The notes beneath the pieces were generated by a model. The model saw only the letters and a program-made list of their open reading frames with translations. It ran no database searches and was not told where the DNA came from. Positions 16,647 through 24,483 of a DNA stretch of 64,000 bases are shown one piece after another. Position 1 is the first letter of the stretch; the number at the start of each line of letters is the position of its first letter. The DNA comes from Enemella dayhoffiae (GTDB lineage Bacteria; Actinomycetota; Actinomycetes; Propionibacteriales; Propionibacteriaceae): NCBI RefSeq assembly GCF_002250625.1, contig NZ_NMVQ01000023.1, forward strand, positions 62,001 to 126,000, read 5' to 3'. A program made the translations under genes and the position numbers.

Positions 16647-17213
16647 GTGAGCGAACAGCGAGTGGCCCAGGCGATTCGGGCGACCCCGCGGGCCGGCTTC
16701 CTGCCGGCCGAGCAACGGGCGTACGCCGATCGCGACGTGCCGCTGCGGCTGTCGGCCGGGCAGACCAACTCCCAGCCCTCGACAGTCGCCGCGATGCTGG
16801 AGCTGTTGGATGTTCCGGTCGGTGCCCGGGTGCTCGACGTGGGCGCCGGATCCGGGTGGACCACCGCCATCCTGGCCGAGCTGGTGGGGCCGCAGGGCTG
16901 GGTGCTCGGTCTGGAACTGCTTCCCGAGCTGGCGCAGTGGGGCGCGGCGAACCTGGCGGCCGTGGCCAGGCCCTGGGCGCGGATCGAGACCGCTGAGCCG
17001 GGCCGGTTGGGCCGCGCGGCGGAGGGCCCCTATGACCGGATCCTGGTCTCGGCGATGGCCGACACCCTGCCCGACGAACTGGTCGAGCAGCTGACCGACG
17101 AGGGGATGCTGGTGGTGCCCGTGGCCGGTGCGATGGCCCGGGTCACCCGGCGCCCGAGCGCCGACCCGCTGATCGAACGCTCTGGGGCGTACCGGTTCGT
17201 GCCGCTGCGCTGA
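16647..17213 (+). CDS. Protein-L-isoaspartate O-methyltransferase-like protein
   Basis: The 188-residue SAM-dependent methyltransferase has VLDVGAGSGWTTAILAELVG as the SAM loop (near residue 54) and the PCMT-type N-terminal LRLSAGQTNSQPSTVAAML, where SQPS matches the family's ISQP motif. PCMT repairs isoaspartyl residues in aged proteins. This member is shorter than the usual 210-220 residues, so the exact substrate is less certain than the fold. Confidence 0.78.
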   Translation: MSEQRVAQAIRATPRAGFLPAEQRAYADRDVPLRLSAGQTNSQPSTVAAMLELLDVPVGARVLDVGAGSGWTTAILAELVGPQGWVLGLELLPELAQWGAANLAAVARPWARIETAEPGRLGRAAEGPYDRILVSAMADTLPDELVEQLTDEGMLVVPVAGAMARVTRRPSADPLIERSGAYRFVPLR

Positions 17214-17217
17214 GCGC

Positions 17218-18687
17218 TCAGCCCTGAATCTCCTCCGGGTGCTGCTGCAGCCGGGCGTGGCGGCGACCGTAGGCGAAGTAGATGATCATGCCGATCACCA
17301 ACCAGACCAGGAATCGCAGCCAGGTGCCGAGCTCGAGGCTGACCATCAGCGCCAGGCAGGTCACCGCGGACAGGGTAGGCACCACCGGGACCAGCGGGGT
17401 GCGGAACGGACGCTCCATGTCCGGTCGGGTACGCCGCAGCACGACGACGGCGATCGACACCACCAGGAATGCGAACAGGGTGCCGATGGACACCATCTCG
17501 GACAACGCCTTGAGCGGGATGAACGCCGCCAGGGCACTGACCAGCAGCGCGATCAGGATGGTCATCCGGACCGGGGTCTTGTAGCGCTCGTTGAGTTTGC
17601 CGAGGCTGGCCGGTAGCAGTCCGTCGCGGGAGAGGGCGTACCCGATCCGGCCCAGGGCGACAATCTCGACCAGGATCACCGAGCTCAGCCCGGCGATCGC
17701 CGAGACGCCGACCAGGATCGCGGCCCAGCCCAGACCGACCTGCTTGAAGGCGTCCGAGATCGGCGCTCCCTCGGAGATGTCGGTGTACTTGATCATCCCG
17801 GTCAGCACGAACGCGACCGCCATGTAGAGGATGCCGCAGGCGACCAGGGTGCCGATCAGCCCGCGCGGCATGTCCCGGCCCGGGTTCTCCGACTCCTCAC
17901 CGAGGTTGGCCACCGCCTCGAAACCGCTGTAGGCGAAGAAGACCACGGCCGCGGCGACCAGCAGGCCGCCGACCCCGTAGGCCGCCGGTTGGATCCCACT
18001 GAGCGCCTGCCACAGCGGCTGCTCGTGCCAGGTGTCGCCGCCCTCCTTGGGGGTGGACGGCGGGAAGAACGGGGTCAGGTTGGCCATCTTGACGAAGAAC
18101 AGCCCGGCCACCACGACGAAGATGCAGATGCTCACCTTCACGATCACCAGCAGGTTGGTCAGCCACTTCGACTCTCGGATGCCGAGCGCGGCGACCACGG
18201 CCAGCACCACCACGATGCCCACCGCGCCGAGGTTCACCACGGAGTTCTCCCCGAAGAACGTCTCTGGTAGGCCCAATAGTTCTTGCAGATAACCCGACCA
18301 GCCGCGCGAGACGACGGCCGCACCGAGGGCGAACTCGAGCACCAGGTCCCAGGCGATGATCCAGGCGAACACCTCACCGATCGTGGTGTACGCGTAGGTG
18401 TAGGAGCTGCCGGCGGTCGGCACCGCGGCGGCCAACTCGGCATAGCAGAGCGCCGCGAGCAGGGCCACGATGCCGGCGATCAGGAACGAGATCACGATGC
18501 CGGGGCCGGCGTTCTTCTTGGCCTGGATCCCGGTCAGGGTGAAGATTCCGGTGCCGATCACGATGCCGACGCCGAACCCGATCAGGTCGCGCGCCTTGAG
18601 GCGCTTGTTGAGCTTTTCACCCTCGCCCTCGTCCTGCTCGAGGACGGTTTCGACGCGCTTGGTGCGCATGATGCCGGAGTTACCCAT
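17218..18687 (-). CDS. APC-family amino acid permease (cationic amino acid transporter type)
   Basis: The 489-residue protein has about 12 membrane helices. It starts after a charged cytoplasmic tail with RLKARDLIGFGVGIVIGTGIFTLTGIQA, the substrate-binding helix 1 of the APC superfamily, and contains FFAYSGFEAVANLGEESENPGRDMPRG, the helix 6/7 region of the CAT subgroup. It would import amino acids in symport or exchange. The ATG at 18687 has a TAGAGT box 6 nt upstream. The C-terminus lies 4 nt from the convergent methyltransferase stop. Confidence 0.88.
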   Translation of the reverse strand: MGNSGIMRTKRVETVLEQDEGEGEKLNKRLKARDLIGFGVGIVIGTGIFTLTGIQAKKNAGPGIVISFLIAGIVALLAALCYAELAAAVPTAGSSYTYAYTTIGEVFAWIIAWDLVLEFALGAAVVSRGWSGYLQELLGLPETFFGENSVVNLGAVGIVVVLAVVAALGIRESKWLTNLLVIVKVSICIFVVVAGLFFVKMANLTPFFPPSTPKEGGDTWHEQPLWQALSGIQPAAYGVGGLLVAAAVVFFAYSGFEAVANLGEESENPGRDMPRGLIGTLVACGILYMAVAFVLTGMIKYTDISEGAPISDAFKQVGLGWAAILVGVSAIAGLSSVILVEIVALGRIGYALSRDGLLPASLGKLNERYKTPVRMTILIALLVSALAAFIPLKALSEMVSIGTLFAFLVVSIAVVVLRRTRPDMERPFRTPLVPVVPTLSAVTCLALMVSLELGTWLRFLVWLVIGMIIYFAYGRRHARLQQHPEEIQG

Positions 18688-18693
18688 GCGGGG

Positions 18694-18699
18694 ACTCTA
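18694..18699 (-). promoter_or_regulatory. -10 box of the amino acid permease gene (leaderless)
   Basis: TAGAGT on the minus strand ends 6 nt before the ATG at 18687. Confidence 0.5.
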
Positions 18700-18730
18700 G
18701 ACCCCGGAAAGTCGATCTGTCTGTAGGGCG

Positions 18731-19067
18731 TCAGGCGGTTCCGGCGCGGCGGGCGTACCAGCGGGTCATCGGCGGACCGCCCAACCCGTGCAGCACGAAG
18801 CTTCCCAGCGCGGTGGTCACCAACACCCCCAGCACGGTGGTGACGGCCAGCTCATCGGCGATGTCGTGCGCGGCCAGCATGCCGAGCGCCATGGTCGCGA
18901 TCCCGCGCGGCCGAGGCCGGCGACCAGCCACCGCTCGTCCCAGCTGAACCGGTTGCCGAGCAGGCTGAGCAGCACCGGAAGGATCCGCAGCAGCGTGAGC
19001 GCGGCCATGCTGAACAGGGCGATCTGCCAGGTGATGATGGGTGCGCGCGCTGCGATCAGGCGGGTGC
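18731..19067 (-). pseudogene. C-terminal remnant of a cation/proton antiporter, frameshifted
   Basis: Reading leftwards from 19067, the minus strand gives APIITWQIALFSMAALTLLR, LPVLLSLLGNRFSWDERWLV and AGLG. After a one-base deletion near 18910 the next frame gives PRGIATMALGMLAAHDIADE, then LAVTTVLGVLVTTALGSFVL and ends TRWYARRAGTA. This is the last quarter of a CPA-type Na+/H+ antiporter, including the GPRG(I/L)A element. The rest is missing; the stop codon of the adjacent LCP gene abuts it. The gene is dead by truncation and frameshift. Confidence 0.7.
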
Positions 19068-19068
19068 C

Positions 19069-20376
19069 TCAGGGCTTGGCGAAGCGGTCCAGCCTGGAGG
19101 TGTCGCCACGGGCGATCTCGCCGAACATCTCCTTGGCCCTCGCGGTGTCCCACAGCATCGACGATCCGGCGGGGGTGCTGGCGTTCGGGTTGGACACCGG
19201 AACCATCAGCGTCAGCCCTTGGCCGGAGGCGACCTGCATCATCGGCGAGATCAGTCCGACGGTCGCGCCCACGCCGGTGTCGCGGTCGTTCTTGACCGAC
19301 TGGGCGGCGCCGACGTTCACCCCCCACCAGCGGAACGGGTTGAGCACGGTCAGCGGCGAGGCCGCCTTCTTGGCGACCCCGGCGACCATCTCGCGCTGCC
19401 GGTTCATCCGGCCCAGGTCGCCGGTCGGGTCGGCGTAGCGCATCCGTACGTAACCGAGCGCGGTCACCCCGTCCATGTTCTGGCAGCCGCCGGGGATGTC
19501 CAGATGGGAGTTCTTGTCCTTGATCGCGGTCTTGGGGCACATCTCGATGCCGCCGAGGGCGTCGATCACGTTGACGAACCCGCCGAACCCGATCTCGCCG
19601 TAGTGGTCGACGCGCAGGCCGGTGTTCTGCTCGACCGTCTGCACGAGCAGCTTCGGCCCGCCGATCGCGTACGCCGCGTTGACCTTGTTCTTGCCGCGGC
19701 CGGGGATGGTGACGTAGGAGTCGCGGGGGATCGATACCAGCACCGGTTTGCCGCCGGGCGGGGCGTACAACAGCATCATCGTGTCGGTGCGCTGGCCCTC
19801 GATGTCACCGGTGCCGAGCTTCTTTCGCTCCTCCTCGGACAGGCCCTCGCGGGAGTCCGAGCCGACGATCAGCCAGGTGGTGCCCGGCTGGTCCGGCGGG
19901 CGCTGGCCGGCCGGGGCGGCGTCCACCTTGTTGGTCGAGCTCCAGGCGTACAACGGGGTGCCGATCAGGAACACGATCCACGCCACCAGCAGCGCGATCA
20001 GCACCCGGGCGATGGTGCGGCCGGGGCGTCGGGGTTTGCGGGTACGCCCGGGGGCGGGCGGGGGCAGGGTGCCGCGGCCGCCCCCGGAACCTGCCGGGGT
20101 CGGCGTACGCCCGGCGGCGACGTCGGCGGTGGGCATCGCGCGGGTCCGCTCCGCGGGCTGCGGGGCCTGGCGAGCCGAACGCGGAGGAGTACCGGGATCG
20201 CCGAAGGAGGCGCGGCGGCGACCCGGCGGGGAAGCCTGCTGCCCGGACGGCTGGGCCGGCTGCTTGGGGTTGGTCGGGAGGTCCGCTCCGGACGCGGGAA
20301 TGGCTCGCGTCCGGTCGGGGTCCTGGCCGCGCGCGTCACCCGACCGGTACAACCAGTCCATATCGTCACCGGGCAT
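19069..20376 (-). CDS. LytR-CpsA-Psr (LCP) family envelope phosphotransferase
   Basis: The 435-residue protein has a long Pro/Arg-rich cytoplasmic segment (to about residue 120), one membrane helix (IARVLIALLVAWIVFLIGTP) and an extracellular LCP domain. The domain contains TWLIVGSDSREG, RTDTMMLLYAPPG, VSIPRDSYVTIPG, NAAYAIGGP and YVRMRYADPTGD, which carry the Arg/Asp residues that bind the polyprenyl pyrophosphate. LCP proteins attach glycopolymers from lipid carriers to peptidoglycan. ATG 20376 has a TACCGT box 7 nt upstream. It is divergent from a second LCP gene; the mycobacterial counterpart position is Rv3267. Confidence 0.87.
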   Translation of the reverse strand: MPGDDMDWLYRSGDARGQDPDRTRAIPASGADLPTNPKQPAQPSGQQASPPGRRRASFGDPGTPPRSARQAPQPAERTRAMPTADVAAGRTPTPAGSGGGRGTLPPPAPGRTRKPRRPGRTIARVLIALLVAWIVFLIGTPLYAWSSTNKVDAAPAGQRPPDQPGTTWLIVGSDSREGLSEEERKKLGTGDIEGQRTDTMMLLYAPPGGKPVLVSIPRDSYVTIPGRGKNKVNAAYAIGGPKLLVQTVEQNTGLRVDHYGEIGFGGFVNVIDALGGIEMCPKTAIKDKNSHLDIPGGCQNMDGVTALGYVRMRYADPTGDLGRMNRQREMVAGVAKKAASPLTVLNPFRWWGVNVGAAQSVKNDRDTGVGATVGLISPMMQVASGQGLTLMVPVSNPNASTPAGSSMLWDTARAKEMFGEIARGDTSRLDRFAKP

Positions 20377-20383
20377 GGCCACC

Positions 20384-20389
20384 ACGGTA
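20384..20389 (-). promoter_or_regulatory. -10 box of the first LCP gene (leaderless)
   Basis: TACCGT on the minus strand ends 7 nt before the ATG at 20376. Confidence 0.45.
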
Positions 20390-20625
20390 CAAGGGGAGTC
20401 GAGGTTGGGCCGGTGTCGCGCAACCGGACAGGCAATGGTGTCGCCGCCGGAGGTTCCAAGGCGGCGCTGACTGGGGCCGGCGTTCGGTACTGCCTGTCCG
20501 GCTACGAGGGCCGGGCAATCGGGGTGCTGGCGGCGTGGCGCGGACCACCCCCACCGCGGCGGTGGCAGTCTGGTCGCGGACCCCTCGGGGTCTCCTTCCC
20601 CAACAGCAGCATCGAAAGGCCCAGT

Positions 20626-22188
20626 GTGTCCGACGACAACACCGTGGACGAACGACGCAGACCCGCCACGCGACGCAGCGGGAGTTCCCCCTATCGACCA
20701 GCGGCCCAGCGACGCAGCGACGGGCTGCGGCTGCGGCGCGGGCTGGGCTATCTGGGGATGACCGTGGCGGTCCCGGGCTCGGCGCAGCTGGCCGCCGGGA
20801 ACCGGCAACTCGGGCGCTGGGCGGTCCGGGTCTGGGCCGGGCTGCTGGTGCTGCTGGGCGCCTGGCTGCTGCTGTTCCTGGTCAACCGGGGCGCGGCGAT
20901 CGCGATCATCGCGTTCAAGCCGCTGACGGTGCTGATCACGCTGCTGATCGGTGCGGCCGGGATCGGCTGGGCCGTGCTCATGCTGGACGCGTGGCGGATC
21001 TCCAACCCGCCCGAACTGGCCCGACGACATCGGCTCGGCTTCGGGCTGCTGAGCCTGGTGCTGGCGTTCGGCCTGGGCGGAGGGATGATCGCCTCCGCCT
21101 CGGTGGTGAACGCCCAGGGCGACCTGATCGGCTCGGTGTTCTCCGGCGGCGGGGACACCCAGGTCAAGGCCGGCCGATACAACGTGCTGCTGCTCGGCGG
21201 CGACGCCGGTGACGGGCGGGAGGGGCTGCGACCGGACTCGATGACCGTCGCCAGCATCGACGCCCGCACCGGGCGTACCGTGCTGTTCTCGCTGCCGCGC
21301 AATCTCGAGGACGTCGAATTCCCCGCGGACTCGCCGATGAAGAAGCTGTATCCGGACAAGTTCAGCTGCGCAGGCCACGAATGCCTGCTGAACGCGGTCT
21401 ATACCAGGGCGACCGAGCACAAGGAGCTCTATCCCGGCGTCAAGGACCCCGGCGCCCAGGCGACCATCGAGGCGATCGAGTGGGTGACCGGGCTGGACAT
21501 CAACTACTACGCGCTGATCGACCTGAACGGGTTCAAGGCGCTGATCGACGCGGTCGGCGGGATCAGCATCGACGTGAACAGGCCGGTGCCGGTCGGGGGT
21601 GGTTCGACCGAGGTGAAGCGCTACATCCAGCCGGGCAAGGGGGTGCGGATGGACGGCAACAACGCGCTCTGGTTCGCCCGCAGCCGGCACGACTCCACCG
21701 ACTATGAGCGGATGGCCCGGCAGAAGTGCGTGATGCACGCGATGCTGAACCAGCTCGACCCGGTGACCGTGCTGACCAAGTTCAACGGGATCGCCGCAGC
21801 CGGCAAGGAGGTCGTCGAGACGAACGTACCGGCGAGCGAGACCGACAAGCTGATCGACCTGGCCATGCGCGCCCGCTCCACCAAGATCGCCTCGGTGTCG
21901 TTCGTGCCGCCGCTGGTGCAGCCCGGCAAGCCGGACTTCAGGGTGATCCGGGAGACGGTGCGGGCGAGGATCGCGCAGTCGGCCGGCGGCGGCCCCGGGC
22001 CGGTTGCACCGGCCGCCCCGGCTGCTCCGGCCGCCACCAAGCTGCCGGTCGGAAACGCGCCCGGCGTGGCCACCCCGACCCGGCGCGCCACCGCCAGGGC
22101 GACGGCCAGCCCGACCCCGAGCGCCGCGCCCACCCCGGTACCGGTGCCCGGTGGCGACGACCTGGCCGAGGTGTGCCAGGCCGCCTGA
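20626..22188 (+). CDS. LytR-CpsA-Psr (LCP) family protein, multi-helix type
   Basis: The 520-residue protein has an Arg-rich N-terminus and about four membrane helices (residues 45-165), then an LCP domain starting NVLLLGGDAGDGREGLRPDS. The domain includes FSLPRNLEDVEFP, LIDAVGGISIDV and WFARSRHDSTDYERMARQKC. A Pro/Ala/Thr tail follows and ends in EVCQAA. The extra helices mark the subclass also called CpsA-like in actinobacteria. GTG 20626 with AAAGG upstream is the likely start; the open frame runs far upstream without other support. It is divergent from the LCP gene at 19069, so both may serve one envelope polymer. Confidence 0.85.
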   Translation: MSDDNTVDERRRPATRRSGSSPYRPAAQRRSDGLRLRRGLGYLGMTVAVPGSAQLAAGNRQLGRWAVRVWAGLLVLLGAWLLLFLVNRGAAIAIIAFKPLTVLITLLIGAAGIGWAVLMLDAWRISNPPELARRHRLGFGLLSLVLAFGLGGGMIASASVVNAQGDLIGSVFSGGGDTQVKAGRYNVLLLGGDAGDGREGLRPDSMTVASIDARTGRTVLFSLPRNLEDVEFPADSPMKKLYPDKFSCAGHECLLNAVYTRATEHKELYPGVKDPGAQATIEAIEWVTGLDINYYALIDLNGFKALIDAVGGISIDVNRPVPVGGGSTEVKRYIQPGKGVRMDGNNALWFARSRHDSTDYERMARQKCVMHAMLNQLDPVTVLTKFNGIAAAGKEVVETNVPASETDKLIDLAMRARSTKIASVSFVPPLVQPGKPDFRVIRETVRARIAQSAGGGPGPVAPAAPAAPAATKLPVGNAPGVATPTRRATARATASPTPSAAPTPVPVPGGDDLAEVCQAA

Positions 22189-22214
22189 GCCGGTATCGGG
22201 GCTGGTCCCCAAGC

Positions 22215-22586
22215 TCAGAGACCGCCAAGGACTGCGTTGGCAATCAACTGATCCAGCTTTCGGATGTCGACACCCTTGCCGATCTTGATCTTGATGTGGC
22301 CTGCGCGGGTCCACATCTCCAACTCGGCGTTCATGTCCAAGGTCCCCGCATTCTCTGACGACCACATGTTGATTGCGGAATAGGGAAGCGAGTACATTTC
22401 CACCTTCTTGCCCGTCAGACCTTGGGCATCACGCACGATCAGTCGGCGAGTGGTGAAAATGGCTGAGTCGCGCATCGTCCTGAACGCGGCCACTGGTCGT
22501 TCCCCCCTTGCGAGGATCGGACCAACGTCCTGCGGTATCGGGCACTCTCCCATGAAAGTCCAAGCTGTGATCTGCGCTGTCTCCAC
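22215..22586 (-). CDS. Small bacterial PH-domain (bPH-1) protein
   Basis: The 123-residue protein has a PH-like beta barrel: FRTMRDSAIFTTRRLIVRDA, then KKVEMYSLPYSAINMWSSE and a C-terminal helix KLDQLIANAVL. Cytosolic members of this family are common but uncharacterised. GTG 22586 is chosen because GAAGGAG lies 5 nt upstream; ATG 22619 in frame lacks a ribosome site. The codons are visibly poorer in G+C than those of the neighbours (ATT, GAA, AAA and TTC-rich), which suggests recent acquisition into the LCP/glycosyltransferase block. Confidence 0.65.
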   Translation of the reverse strand: METAQITAWTFMGECPIPQDVGPILARGERPVAAFRTMRDSAIFTTRRLIVRDAQGLTGKKVEMYSLPYSAINMWSSENAGTLDMNAELEMWTRAGHIKIKIGKGVDIRKLDQLIANAVLGGL

Positions 22587-22665
22587 CGTGACTCCTTCTC
22601 GTGGGTACGAAGGAGTCATTCTGCAATCAAAGAGCCGGCCGCCGCAGGAGATCTGACCGATCTCC

Positions 22666-23727
22666 TCAGTGGCGGGAGGTGTCGACCGTGTCGCCGCCGC
22701 CGCGGATGACACCGGAGAGGAAGCCCGCACCCCAGGTGGTGTGCATGATCGTCAGCGCCTGGGCCAGGTCGGCGCGCTCGCGCAGGGTGCCGTCGGAGCG
22801 CAGCATCACCCCGGCCAGGAAGGTGGCGTACGCCGCAGGGGCCAGGTGGGCGAGCCGCAGCAGCTTCGCCGGGCCTCGCAGTGGGCGTACCAGGTCCACC
22901 GCGGCGAGCGCGGCACTCGTGGCGAACCCGGCCACCAGCAGGCCGGGGGCGAAGAACCGCGGCGGGGTCTTGTCTGCGACCTCCCGGACCAGCGCGCCGC
23001 GCCACACCCCGGTGGACCAGAACTGCCGGGCCAGCTTCTGCCTGGAGTCGCGCGGCCAGTAGGTGACCTTGAGCTCCGGGGTGAACCAGACCAGGTGCCC
23101 GTGCTCGCGGATCCGCAGGTTGAGCTCCCAGTCCTCGCCCCGGCGTACCGACTCGTCGTAACCGCCCGCCTCGCTCAGCGCCTCGCGCCGGAAGATGCCG
23201 AGATAGGCCGATTCGCACGGGCCGGCCTCGGTCCCGTGGTGATAGGTGCCGCCGCCCAGCCCCATCGGGGAGTTGTACGCCCGGGCGACCGCGCGCTGGA
23301 ACGGGGTACGCCCGGCCGCGGCCATCAGCCCGCCGACGTTGGCCGCGCCCGTCCGACGCAGGGTGTCGACGCCGATCCGGGTGTAGTCGGCGGGCAGCTC
23401 GGAGTGGGCGTCGACCCGGATCACGATCGGGTGCCGGGTCTCGGCGATGGCCAGGTTGAGGCCCTTGGGGATGTCGGTACCGGGATTGTGCACGATCCGC
23501 ACCCGCGGATCGCGGGCGGCGACCCGCTCGGCCAGCGCCGTGGTGTTGTCCCGCGACGGACCGAGCGCGATCACCAGCTCCGTCTCGCCCGGATAGTCCT
23601 GATCGAGCACGGTCGCCACCGCCTCGGCCAGGTAGTTCTCCTCGTTGAGCACCGGCATCACATAGGACACCGCCGGCCATTCGCCCGCGGGCCAGGTGTC
23701 CAGCTCGGTCTGCTGCGGGGTGGTCAC
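22666..23727 (-). CDS. Glycosyltransferase family 2
   Basis: The 353-residue protein is an inverting GT-A enzyme with SYVMPVLNEENYLAEAV at the N-terminus, the nucleotide-sugar/metal site in VIRVDAHSELPADY, and the acceptor-side YDESVRRGEDWELNLRIREHG. Weakly hydrophobic segments near the C-terminus suggest membrane association. It overlaps the upstream gene by 4 nt and sits near manC and two LCP genes, so it probably builds an envelope glycan. Its place resembles wbbL of mycobacteria, but the donor sugar cannot be told. Confidence 0.85.
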   Translation of the reverse strand: MTTPQQTELDTWPAGEWPAVSYVMPVLNEENYLAEAVATVLDQDYPGETELVIALGPSRDNTTALAERVAARDPRVRIVHNPGTDIPKGLNLAIAETRHPIVIRVDAHSELPADYTRIGVDTLRRTGAANVGGLMAAAGRTPFQRAVARAYNSPMGLGGGTYHHGTEAGPCESAYLGIFRREALSEAGGYDESVRRGEDWELNLRIREHGHLVWFTPELKVTYWPRDSRQKLARQFWSTGVWRGALVREVADKTPPRFFAPGLLVAGFATSAALAAVDLVRPLRGPAKLLRLAHLAPAAYATFLAGVMLRSDGTLRERADLAQALTIMHTTWGAGFLSGVIRGGGDTVDTSRH

Positions 23728-24407
23728 GGACGATCCACCCGTTCGGTCGCCACGATGCGGGTCACCTCGTCGTGGGAGACGCCCTCGGTGATCACCCGGG
23801 ACCCGTCGCCGATCAACGGCTGGATCAGCCCGGTCAGCAGGGCAGACCAGAGGGCGGTCGGGTCGGTGAGCAGCAGGCGTCCGCCGATCCCGTCGAGGCC
23901 CGCGAGCTCGGCCAGGCTGGCGCGGTGCGCGGCCAGCGCGACCGCCGGGGTCTGCGGGTCGGGGTCGACCCCGAGCCAGGCGTCGGGTTGGGCGAGCGCC
24001 TCGGCGCTGAAATCGCGTACGCCGGCCGGCAGATCACGCTGCGGCAGGGCCAACGGGTGCAGCGAGCAGGAGACGGTCGGCGTGCCGTCGGGGTCGGGGT
24101 CGGCGGCGGGCCCGGCCACGGTCAGCTCGGCCTCGGCATCGGTGACGGTCACCCCGGCCCGCCAGCAGGCCGCGGCCCAGACCAGCGTCATCCAGTGCCC
24201 CGGGTGCTGCTCGGCGAGGGTGAGGCGTACCCGATCGCCCTCGGCCAGCTCGAACTCGTCGATCAGCAGGTTGGCGGTCTTGTCCACCCAGTTGGCGAAC
24301 GAACGTACCGACAGCTCGGTCCGCCCGGCGGGGGAGTAGTGGGTGAGGAAGGGTGCCGAGCCATCGACCCGGCAACGTCGGGACAGGTGGTCGGTCAGCA
24401 GCGTCAC
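23724..24407 (-). CDS. TIGR03089-family protein (truncated AMP-ligase-like)
   Basis: The 227-residue protein resembles the N-terminal part of acyl-CoA synthetases (SVRSFANWVDKTANLL, DRVRLTLAEQHPGHWMTLVW). It lacks the ATP/AMP-binding P-loop and the C-terminal domain, so ligase activity is unlikely. Actinobacteria keep such a protein (TIGR03089) beside envelope genes; its role is unknown. GTG 24407 has a TAGGAT box upstream and overlaps the glycosyltransferase start by 4 nt. Confidence 0.75.
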   Translation of the reverse strand: MTLLTDHLSRRCRVDGSAPFLTHYSPAGRTELSVRSFANWVDKTANLLIDEFELAEGDRVRLTLAEQHPGHWMTLVWAAACWRAGVTVTDAEAELTVAGPAADPDPDGTPTVSCSLHPLALPQRDLPAGVRDFSAEALAQPDAWLGVDPDPQTPAVALAAHRASLAELAGLDGIGGRLLLTDPTALWSALLTGLIQPLIGDGSRVITEGVSHDEVTRIVATERVDRP

Positions 24408-24413
24408 GGGTTC

Positions 24414-24419
24414 ATCCTA
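24414..24419 (-). promoter_or_regulatory. -10 box of the TIGR03089 gene (leaderless)
   Basis: TAGGAT on the minus strand ends 6 nt before the GTG at 24407. Confidence 0.5.
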
Positions 24420-24470
24420 GGAGGCGCCCGACACCGGTCGTGATCACCCGAACCGGCTCGTCGGTCTGGA

Positions 24471-24476
24471 TATGGT
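24471..24476 (+). promoter_or_regulatory. -10 box of manC (leaderless)
   Basis: TATGGT ends 7 nt before ATG 24484 and overlaps the earlier in-frame start at 24472, which is thereby disfavoured. Confidence 0.5.
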
Positions 24477-24483
24477 GAGGCCC

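Noticed and set aside
22198-22210. GGGG-CTGGT-CCCC hairpin after the second LCP gene as a terminator
   Set aside because: A four-pair stem is likely by chance at this G+C content, and no U-tract follows.
19069-22365. A 1098-codon open frame on the minus strand spanning both LCP genes
   Set aside because: Only 19069-20376 encodes a recognisable LCP protein. The upstream two thirds are antisense to the other LCP gene and read as low-complexity Arg/Gly/Gln sequence, a usual effect of very GC-rich codons.
23724-24407. A functional acyl-CoA synthetase
   Set aside because: The protein is only 227 residues and lacks the AMP-binding P-loop and the C-terminal lid domain; it fits the TIGR03089 group instead.
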